From Candidatus Zixiibacteriota bacterium (GTDB lineage Bacteria; Zixibacteria; MSB-5A5; GN15; FEB-12), in NCBI GenBank assembly GCA_030591625.1, contig JAUVAR010000084.1, forward strand, positions 1 through 9,521: DNA of 9,521 nt, in the 5' to 3' direction. A program made the position numbers and the translations under genes. Below the pieces are notes generated by a model, which did not search any database, was not told the DNA's origin, and saw only the letters and a program-made list of their open reading frames with translations. Each line of letters begins with the position of its first letter. The first letter of the stretch is position 1. This document shows positions 1 through 5,448 of the stretch, one piece after another.

Positions 1-65
1 ACCTTCCACCTGCTCCTTGTTAATATGATGGAAATATCAGGTTTAATTACTTGATGTAATAATAG

Positions 66-98
66 AAAGGCGATCCCAAATGGGATCGCCTTTTTTTA
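66..98. terminator. Intrinsic terminator, probably bidirectional
   Basis: A perfect stem pairs GGCGATCCC (69-77) with GGGATCGCC (82-90) around an AAAT loop, and flanking A and T runs extend it. On the plus strand a T7 tract follows (91-97). On the minus strand the hairpin is followed by a looser U-rich stretch (TTTCTATTATT). It lies about 30 nt past the stop of the minus-strand symporter gene and can end that transcript. The better T tract faces plus, so it may also serve a convergent plus-strand gene beyond the left edge. Confidence 0.85.
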
Positions 99-125
99 TT
101 AAACGGGTTTTTACTGGAGGCTGTT

Positions 126-1358
126 TTAGGTTGTTACTGAAGATTCTTTGAATTCTTTTGTCTCCGAGATAACTGCTGCACCTATCGAATCACCCCATAC
201 ATTCACAGTAGTACGACATCTGTCAAGGAACCAGTCAACCGCCCAGATCAGACCTATACCCTCCAAAGGCAGATTAACGGCGGTTAGTACAAAGACCATC
301 ATAACAGTCCCGGCGTGTGGAATTCCTGCGGCACCAATTGAGGCAAGTGTGGCTGTCAGGAAGATGACAATCTGCTGGGTCATAGTAAGATCGACATCAT
401 AAATCTGGGCAATAAAAAGTGCGGCTACCGCTTCGTATAATGCTGTACCATCCATATTGATAGTAGCTCCGAGAGGTAGAACAAACGACGTTGCTCTCGA
501 ATCGACTTCGTTTTTCTTTTCTACCAGTTCCATTGTTACTGGCAGGGTTGCCGATGATGAAGCAGTAGTAAAAGCTGTGGCTAATGCTTCTCCCATGTTG
601 TAGAAATATTTGAGAGGGCTGCGTCCGGTGAAGAATTTTAGAATTAGCGGTAAGGTTATAACTGCATGCACAAGCAATGCCAGGATGACAGTAAGTGAAT
701 ACAGTCCGATATTACTTACGAGCTGCCCCAATGTATCTCTATTTTCTGCAACGATAGAACCAATTAGAGCCATAACTCCAAGTGGGGCGAAGTAGATAAT
801 AATCATCACTAACTTCATTATAGCGGCGTTTATGCCTACGAAAAACGCAATAACCGGTTTCCCTTTTTCACCAATCGATGAAAGCACACCTCCAAATAGT
901 AGTGAAAAAACAATAAGAGGAAGGATTTGTCCCTCGGCGGCAGCTTTGAAAATGTTACTTGGGATCAATCCAACCAGAACATCAAGCAACGAATTCCCAC
1001 GACTCGCTTCAACCATCTCAGGGATATAAGCTCCCAATGGAGAACCTCCCGATCCGGGTGTAAGAAGGTTAACCATCACAAGACCAACAATAACTGAGCA
1101 ACCTGTAGTTACTAAATAATATGTCAGAGTCTTAAGAGTAGTCCAGCCAAGTTTGCCAACATCTCCCAAAGATGTTACACCTACGATCATTGATGCTACT
1201 ATAAGCGGTACGATAACCATCTTGAGTGCGTTTAGGAACATCGTTCCAATTACTTTGGTGCTGATAAAAAGATCACCGACAAAGTATCCGCCAAGTACTC
1301 CCAAAATTGTACCAGCTACCATTCCATACAAAATCAGATTTCCATGTTTTCCTGTCAT
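126..1358 (-). CDS. Dicarboxylate/amino acid:cation symporter (DAACS family), probably glutamate/aspartate transporter
   Basis: This 410-residue inner-membrane secondary transporter matches the usual length of the GltP/GltT/EAAT family. The elevator-fold hallmarks are in order: the HP1 serine motif S267-S268-S269-A-T-L-P, the TM7 sodium-site motif N301-M-D-G-T305, the HP2 tip G345-I-P-H-A-G350, and the TM8 segment D375-W-F-L-D379-R-C-R382-T383-T-V-N386 ending in G389-D390. D379 and R382 correspond to Asp394 and Arg397 of GltPh, which bind the amino and side-chain carboxylate groups. An Arg there favours acidic amino acids over neutral ones, and the TM8 wording resembles animal EAATs. By family knowledge it couples uptake to Na+ (or H+). 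The ATG at 1358 starts a short, charged N-terminus before the first helix. Its Shine-Dalgarno is weak (AGAAAG upstream). The gene is probably transcribed alone from the 133-nt gap upstream. The exact substrate and the coupling ion are inferred. Confidence 0.95.
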   Translation of the reverse strand: MTGKHGNLILYGMVAGTILGVLGGYFVGDLFISTKVIGTMFLNALKMVIVPLIVASMIVGVTSLGDVGKLGWTTLKTLTYYLVTTGCSVIVGLVMVNLLTPGSGGSPLGAYIPEMVEASRGNSLLDVLVGLIPSNIFKAAAEGQILPLIVFSLLFGGVLSSIGEKGKPVIAFFVGINAAIMKLVMIIIYFAPLGVMALIGSIVAENRDTLGQLVSNIGLYSLTVILALLVHAVITLPLILKFFTGRSPLKYFYNMGEALATAFTTASSSATLPVTMELVEKKNEVDSRATSFVLPLGATINMDGTALYEAVAALFIAQIYDVDLTMTQQIVIFLTATLASIGAAGIPHAGTVMMVFVLTAVNLPLEGIGLIWAVDWFLDRCRTTVNVWGDSIGAAVISETKEFKESSVTT

Positions 1359-1386
1359 AATTTTACTTTCTTAAATTGAACTAAAT

Positions 1387-1400
1387 TTATCTGAAGATAA
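1387..1400. promoter_or_regulatory. Perfect inverted repeat, candidate operator of the symporter gene
   Basis: The sequence TTATCT-GA-AGATAA is a perfect 6-bp inverted repeat with a 2-nt centre, about 29 nt upstream of the symporter ATG. It overlaps the candidate -10 element, which is where a repressor would block transcription. No regulator gene is present to match it, so the role is inferred. Confidence 0.3.
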
Positions 1401-1423
1401 GGGGTGACAGATAGCTTTCTCAA
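1394..1423 (-). promoter_or_regulatory. Candidate sigma-70-like promoter of the symporter gene
   Basis: On the minus strand TTGAGA (1423-1418, 5 of 6 to the -35 consensus) is followed after 18 bp by TATCTT (1399-1394, 4 of 6 to the -10 consensus). It sits just downstream of the previous gene's terminator and gives a leader of roughly 30 nt. In an AT-rich gap such matches can arise by chance. Confidence 0.35.
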
Positions 1424-1425
1424 AC

Positions 1426-1462
1426 AAAAAAAAGCCCTAAAGATCTAAGAAATCCCATGGGC
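1426..1462 (-). terminator. Intrinsic terminator of the polyferredoxin gene
   Basis: Reading the minus strand, GCCC (1462-1459) pairs with GGGC (1437-1434). Inside it a 2x2 mismatch is followed by a second helix, GGGATTT against AGATCTT, which includes G-U pairs, closing on a CTT loop. A run of eight U residues (1433-1426) follows directly. It lies 30 nt after the polyferredoxin stop codon and before the symporter promoter, so it separates the two units. The helix is imperfect but the U8 tract is convincing. Confidence 0.6.
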
Positions 1463-1491
1463 AATCAAAAATATTGAATGTGAACAGATAT

Positions 1492-2565
1492 CTATGCTTT
1501 GAAACTAAACCGAATTGCGTCCGTGGGGCAGGTAGCAAGACATTCGCCACAGGAAGTGCAGTCTGGTGCAATTTTGCGGGAGCTGTCAATAAGCACAGCT
1601 ATAGTTGGACATGGGGACTTATCAACACAGATTCCACAACTGTTGCATTTTGAGTGATCGACCCTAATTCGGCCTGGAGCGATTTGCTCAAGTAGCCATG
1701 TAACTGCTCCAATCGGGCAAATGCTATAGCAAAACGGTCTATAATAAACCAAACTGACAAGCAAAAGAATCGGCATCATAATCAAAAATGTTGTATCAAT
1801 GCTCCAATGCAGTAGCTCAAAGAAATTGAGAGGATCGTAAATAGAAAAAGCAGAAGAAGCAGCCCACACACCGGTAGTGCCGTCAAGGCTAAACTTAGTG
1901 GCTAAATCAATAATTTGGTTTCGTACTGCAAACATTGTCAGCACAAACATAACCAGAAGAGACATTCGAACAGAATTGAAAGCTGCGAAGTTAAATTTCT
2001 TACGTTTAAATTTGAACGGGATTTTGTTCGTTAATTCCTGAAGGACACCCAAAGGACAGACCCATCCGCAGAAAAGCTTGCGACCAATGAGGCTTGGAAT
2101 CATCATAGCAAAGAACATCGCCAAAAATGCTGCAAAAAACTGACCCTGGGTCAGACGAAACATGAATAGTTTAGTCATACCGCACATTGGCGAGGGGTGC
2201 AGAGGGAAGAAATAATCAAGCCCAAAGAGAGCAAACAGGATCAACAAAGAGGCGAGACGTATGATGAAGTTGACTTTACGCAATAATAGTAGAATCAAAC
2301 CACCAAGCATGGCTAACGCAAATGCGTAGTATTTGCCTGTATTGAAGAAATCTAATACTGTTGGGGGATTTGATGCTCGTTCTTCCTGCGCTGCTATTGC
2401 TGCTTTAATTGAATCAGGATTATTGTGTGCGCAGTTGCTGTCGTGTACAATTTCAATTGTATCAGAATTTGTAGAATCTTGGGCATCAATTGAGCTGATC
2501 GATAAGAATGGCCAGGTAATGACTGTTGCCAATGCGATTAGGAAGCAAACCCTTGTTAATTTCAT
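1492..2565 (-). CDS. Membrane-bound 4Fe-4S polyferredoxin, NapH/MauN/NosR-C-terminal-like
   Basis: This 357-residue membrane protein probably moves electrons between the quinone pool and cytoplasmic or membrane redox partners. A hydrophobic N-terminus (about 5-24) looks like a signal peptide or anchor and is followed by a polar, probably periplasmic stretch (about 29-75). Membrane segments follow at about 79-97, 100-119, 138-158, 198-215 and 257-276. Two CxxxCP motifs mark the NapH-type core, C166-G-W-V-C170-P and C279-Y-S-I-C283-P. The C-terminal tail carries two ferredoxin clusters: C307, C310, C313 with C319-P, and C336, C339, C342 with C346-P, enough for two [4Fe-4S] centres. A further Cys (C128, in an HPSPMCG stretch) lies on a loop. 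No catalytic reductase or c-type cytochrome gene sits beside it, so its partner is unknown. The ATG at 2565 has no Shine-Dalgarno but has a near-consensus promoter directly upstream. CcoG-type assembly factors are an alternative, but the CGWVCP/CYSICP pair fits NapH better. Confidence 0.85.
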   Translation of the reverse strand: MKLTRVCFLIALATVITWPFLSISSIDAQDSTNSDTIEIVHDSNCAHNNPDSIKAAIAAQEERASNPPTVLDFFNTGKYYAFALAMLGGLILLLLRKVNFIIRLASLLILFALFGLDYFFPLHPSPMCGMTKLFMFRLTQGQFFAAFLAMFFAMMIPSLIGRKLFCGWVCPLGVLQELTNKIPFKFKRKKFNFAAFNSVRMSLLVMFVLTMFAVRNQIIDLATKFSLDGTTGVWAASSAFSIYDPLNFFELLHWSIDTTFLIMMPILLLVSLVYYRPFCYSICPIGAVTWLLEQIAPGRIRVDHSKCNSCGICVDKSPCPTIAVLIDSSRKIAPDCTSCGECLATCPTDAIRFSFKA

Positions 2566-2571
2566 GCTAAT

Positions 2572-2599
2572 AATATAGCGATCAAAAAAATCAAGTCAA
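2572..2599 (-). promoter_or_regulatory. Near-consensus promoter abutting the polyferredoxin start codon
   Basis: On the minus strand TTGACT (2599-2594, 5 of 6) and TATATT (2577-2572, 5 of 6) are separated by 16 bp. Only six bases (ATTAGC) lie between the -10 and the ATG, so initiation at the usual distance falls on or next to the start codon. No Shine-Dalgarno is present. A leaderless mRNA is predicted. Confidence 0.55.
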
Positions 2600-2652
2600 G
2601 GTGGAAATCAATATCACTCTTCATGGATCACATTACTCTACTTAAATCAACG

Positions 2653-2674
2653 AAAAAATATACGGTTTATACCG
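2653..2674 (-). terminator. Weak candidate terminator at the end of the SPFH/zinc-ribbon operon
   Basis: On the minus strand CGGT-ATAA-ACCG (2674-2663) forms a 4-bp stem whose loop contains the TAA stop codon. It is followed by TATA and a T6 run (2658-2653). The stem is short, and a hairpin over the stop codon would compete with the ribosome, so this is tentative. Confidence 0.25.
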
Positions 2675-4127
2675 GACAATTAACTTTTTCAAATGTCACT
2701 GCACCCACTACAGAATCTACAAAGAAATAACTTTCCGGATGAAAAGCGGCAAAGATCAACTCAGCTTCAAGTGGTTTGAAATTGACATCATCGAGGACAA
2801 TATTTTCATTTCTTGCCAGGACATGACGATAAATAATTGCCAATGCGTAGCCATCGGCTCGGTTCGGTCCAAGATCAACCGGAATATATTTCTTGTCAAC
2901 ATCATGTACCGTTTCAAGATTCAAACGTGGCACCATTCCTGACATCCGACATGACAACCGATAAATCGCTTCAAAGCTTACCATTTTGAAGGCAGGTATA
3001 ACAACCCGATCCGATTCAAACAGGCCGGCAAAAACATTACGTCCACTATGCTCTTCACAATCGATTTTAAATGACCAAAAAGGAAAGAGTAAATCTGTAA
3101 TATTATTATCGATGGTGGTTCTTCTCACATCAGCGACAGGGACTAAAGGTTGTTCGAGAAAAACTACTGTTTGACAATTTCTACAAATGAATAACTGCGA
3201 TTCTCTCGATGGCAGGTCTTCTCCGCAATTTGTGCAACGATGAAAAGTAACATCAATGTTGCCGAATTGTGTTGGTTCACTTTCGACTTCCGGTTCATTC
3301 CTCATAGAGGTATCATCGTCAGTCATATCAATTTCGGAATTCTCTTTAGTGTCAATAACTGTCACTGGATCATTGGGATGATTATGATTCAATATAGCTC
3401 CGGTTACACCATCAAGGAGAAATCTCGAATATCCACCGTCATAAGATTCGATCAGATGAAATGGGAAGTAGATTAACGAAAATTTTGGTTGTAGTAATTC
3501 GGTTCTGTTTACTCCTACGGAATCGACTGAAGTTTCTCCGTATGATGCAAATTTCTTGAAAGAATTTTCTAAGACATAATCTGCTGACAACGTGATTGGC
3601 ATTACGTCAAAATTATCCTGAACAATATCTTTTGAGAACGGAAACATTTTTATGTAATCTGCTCTCAAACCAATAGCTATTGGCATACCTTTAACAGCAG
3701 TTCCGGCTAAAGCGGTTGCTCGATAAGCAGAAACCGAGGTTTCGCTTTCCCTTACCTCTTTAGTACCGGACCCATCTTCTTCGGATGTTGTAAAGACAAT
3801 CCGCTTGTCGATGCGGTTACGTATTTTGATAAGGATAGCATCTACTTTCCAGTATGGTTGATACAGATTTTTGATCTGTAAATTCCCGGAAGAAAGCGGG
3901 AGGTTATTCTTCTTTAGATATCGATCAATGTTAAACCTTATCTCACTCGGAGATACTCTCCCCTTTGCAAGATAGGCAACAGGTGCATCTGGTTGAACTA
4001 ATCTAAGGACCGAGTCGCAGAACTTACAGAGGATTATATGAAAGTCTTCTTGTAGTTCCAACGACCCACCACAACCGGGACAGGTGACACCAATTGTAAA
4101 GCCTGTGTTGTTATTACTATTTGTCAT
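2667..4127 (-). CDS. Uncharacterised protein with two tandem zinc-ribbon/beta-rich modules
   Basis: I do not recognise a named family beyond the zinc ribbons. The 486-residue product has no signal peptide or membrane segment, so it is probably cytoplasmic. It is an internal duplication. The first zinc ribbon (C16-P-G-C19 ... C34-K-F-C37) is followed by a 'L-x-Q-P-x-x-P-V-A' stretch. The second (C298-T-N-C301 ... C315-R-N-C318) is followed by the same wording. Each copy then has an aromatic strand (LYQPYWKVD, about 88; LLFPFWSFKID, about 346). Each copy ends in a similar segment ('FHLIESY...LDGVTGAI', about 224-246; 'FHPESYFFVDSVVGAV', about 462-477). An acidic linker (about 260-287) joins the copies. 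The ATG at 4127 overlaps the end of the SPFH gene by 11 nt; an upstream TTG in the same frame (4175) would extend it by 16 residues but lies deep in the SPFH gene. The overlap implies coupled translation and a shared task with that protein. The zinc ribbons resemble those of Bacillus YdjG in position and partner, but that protein has membrane segments and this one does not. Confidence 0.8.
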   Translation of the reverse strand: MTNSNNNTGFTIGVTCPGCGGSLELQEDFHIILCKFCDSVLRLVQPDAPVAYLAKGRVSPSEIRFNIDRYLKKNNLPLSSGNLQIKNLYQPYWKVDAILIKIRNRIDKRIVFTTSEEDGSGTKEVRESETSVSAYRATALAGTAVKGMPIAIGLRADYIKMFPFSKDIVQDNFDVMPITLSADYVLENSFKKFASYGETSVDSVGVNRTELLQPKFSLIYFPFHLIESYDGGYSRFLLDGVTGAILNHNHPNDPVTVIDTKENSEIDMTDDDTSMRNEPEVESEPTQFGNIDVTFHRCTNCGEDLPSRESQLFICRNCQTVVFLEQPLVPVADVRRTTIDNNITDLLFPFWSFKIDCEEHSGRNVFAGLFESDRVVIPAFKMVSFEAIYRLSCRMSGMVPRLNLETVHDVDKKYIPVDLGPNRADGYALAIIYRHVLARNENIVLDDVNFKPLEAELIFAAFHPESYFFVDSVVGAVTFEKVNCPV

Positions 4128-5244
4128 TATCCTTAGATGGTTTACCACATTCTCCGCAGAACTTTGATCCGGCAATCATCTCAGCCGAACAATGCGGACA
4201 AGTAGAAACTTCGTCAAGTTTATAGCCACATGAGAAACAGAAATTTGCTTCTGTTGGTAATTCCTGTGTACAATTGGGACAAAGGTCTTGAGTCACCATA
4301 GAATTACCACATCTGCAACAGAAACGTGATTGTTCCGGTGTATCGGTGTGGCAGCTGGGACATGTAACAGTTGCAACAGCTTCCCGTTTCAGCTCTGTTT
4401 GATCCGGCGAGAATATTTTTGACAACATTCCGGGGACCATTAGTCCAACTCCAGCACCTGCTGTCATACCCATCCCGGCACCTGCGGCTCCCCCGCTTGA
4501 ACCACCCAAACCCTGAGCCATTTCAAATTTCAGGAACTTGTCAAGATCACCGACCGCTTCAAGACCGGATCGTTTGTCGATCATTTTGTTAACTTCTTCG
4601 GGAGGTGTGATTGAGGAGATAAAGAAATCAACCAACTCAAGGCCATATTTTTCAAATTCATTATGAACTATCGTTTTGAATTTCTCTGCAAGTTCGGTGT
4701 AGATTGATGGCAGGTCGAGTATTGACTCAAGGTTTTCACCAAGCATATCATTCAGGCGAGCTACGATAACATCACGAAGATATTCCTGAATCTCTCCTGT
4801 CGTATATTTTGACTGACGTCCAACTATCGAGTTTAAGAAAAGGGTCGGGTTGATAATTCTGATAGTAAATGCGCCATGCCCACGAAGACGGATCATTCCG
4901 AGTTTGCTGTCTTTGAATGTAACCGGATTCCTTGTTCCCCATTTGAGAGATGTAAACACTTTTAGATTAACAAAATAAACTTCTGCTCTAAATGGAGAAT
5001 TAAAACCAAAAGGAAAAGCAAGCAGGCGTGTTAAAATTGGCACGTTCAAAGTCGAGAGAGTATGTCGGCCTGTAGAGAAAGAATCAGCTGCGTGTCCATC
5101 CTTGAAGAATATTGCCATTTGGCTGTCACGTACAATTAATTGTGCACCCAATTTGAAGTCTGCCGATCCCTCTTGAGGGAGACGGAATATCATCTCTTCG
5201 CCTGATGGATCAACCCATTCAAGAATTTCTAACATTATTGACAT
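4117..5244 (-). CDS. YdjI-type SPFH-domain protein with three C-terminal zinc ribbons
   Basis: This 375-residue protein has an SPFH (stomatin/prohibitin/flotillin/HflK-C) domain of the 'virion core protein'/YdjI subfamily at about 30-225. It has no N-terminal transmembrane helix, as usual for that subfamily. Recognisable blocks include LGAQLIVRDSQMAIFFKDG (32-50), FSTGRHTLSTLNVP (56-69), AEVYFVN (87-93) and GLELVDFFISSITPPEEV (201-218). A Gly/Ala-rich linker (about 245-272) leads to three C-x2-C-x10-C-x2-C zinc ribbons: C295/C298/C309/C312, C322/C325/C336/C339 and C349/C352/C363/C366. Bacillus YdjI works with a zinc-ribbon membrane protein to place PspA at the membrane during envelope stress. 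A comparable scaffolding role is inferred here, but no pspA-like gene is in the window. The start is fixed by AGGAG six bases upstream of the ATG. The gene overlaps the next one by 11 nt and is separated from the upstream giant gene by a terminator. Confidence 0.9.
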   Translation of the reverse strand: MSIMLEILEWVDPSGEEMIFRLPQEGSADFKLGAQLIVRDSQMAIFFKDGHAADSFSTGRHTLSTLNVPILTRLLAFPFGFNSPFRAEVYFVNLKVFTSLKWGTRNPVTFKDSKLGMIRLRGHGAFTIRIINPTLFLNSIVGRQSKYTTGEIQEYLRDVIVARLNDMLGENLESILDLPSIYTELAEKFKTIVHNEFEKYGLELVDFFISSITPPEEVNKMIDKRSGLEAVGDLDKFLKFEMAQGLGGSSGGAAGAGMGMTAGAGVGLMVPGMLSKIFSPDQTELKREAVATVTCPSCHTDTPEQSRFCCRCGNSMVTQDLCPNCTQELPTEANFCFSCGYKLDEVSTCPHCSAEMIAGSKFCGECGKPSKDNDK

Positions 5245-5250
5245 AGCGAT

Positions 5251-5255
5251 CTCCT
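5251..5255 (-). promoter_or_regulatory. Ribosome binding site of the SPFH gene
   Basis: AGGAG on the minus strand lies six bases before the ATG at 5244. It favours this start over the second Met three codons later. Confidence 0.75.
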
Positions 5256-5283
5256 GAAATAAATAGCATTCTGTTTCTTCCTT

Positions 5284-5312
5284 ATAATGTCGGCTAGGGT
5301 AGCTATTGTCCT
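5284..5312 (-). promoter_or_regulatory. Candidate promoter of the SPFH/zinc-ribbon operon
   Basis: AGGACA (5312-5307) and CATTAT (5289-5284), each 4 of 6 to the sigma-70 consensus, are 17 bp apart on the minus strand. A promoter is expected in this 135-nt stretch because a terminator lies upstream and an RBS downstream. The exact boxes are weak, and an alternative -10 (TATAAG, 5286-5281) overlaps. Confidence 0.25.
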
Positions 5313-5379
5313 TAGAAGGCTTAAAATTCAGACTGATTGATGCAGGAATCTGTTCAGATATTGGACCAAAATAGCAGAT

Positions 5380-5424
5380 AAAAAGAAAAGCCGTCTGCGG
5401 GTGAGCATCCCCGAAGACGGCTTT
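5380..5424 (-). terminator. Strong intrinsic terminator of the giant surface-protein gene
   Basis: On the minus strand a 10-bp stem, AAAGCCGTCT with AGACGGCTTT (5424-5415 and 5396-5387), continues after one G-A mismatch into a 4-bp CGGG/CCCG helix (5398-5401, 5410-5413). It is followed by the U-rich run TCTTTTT (5386-5380). It begins 25 nt past the stop codon and insulates the downstream SPFH operon. Confidence 0.9.
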
Positions 5425-5448
5425 AGCCAGTAGATACGATAGAATTTA

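Noticed and set aside
7..18. AAGGAG (minus, 18-13) followed by GTG (9-7), possible start of another minus-strand gene
   Set aside because: The spacing is only three bases and fewer than three codons remain in the window; an ATG further left is possible but unseen.
1..54. Possible tail of a plus-strand gene (18 open codons ending TGA at 52-54) followed by the plus-oriented T7 terminator
   Set aside because: Eighteen codons are too few to recognise a protein, and the other plus frames also stop nearby; it cannot be told from chance.
148..402. Open plus-strand frames opposite the symporter gene (148-402, 610-795, 832-1029, 1153-1374)
   Set aside because: They lie antisense inside a confidently identified gene and have no recognisable domains.
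1451..1462. CCCATGGG palindrome as a separate regulatory site
   Set aside because: It is part of the terminator hairpin after the polyferredoxin gene; an 8-bp palindrome with no centre is not notable by itself.
4128..4175. Sixteen-residue N-terminal extension of the zinc-ribbon protein from a TTG
   Set aside because: It lies wholly within the SPFH zinc-ribbon coding sequence, has no good RBS, and the ATG at 4127 fits a normal coupled overlap.
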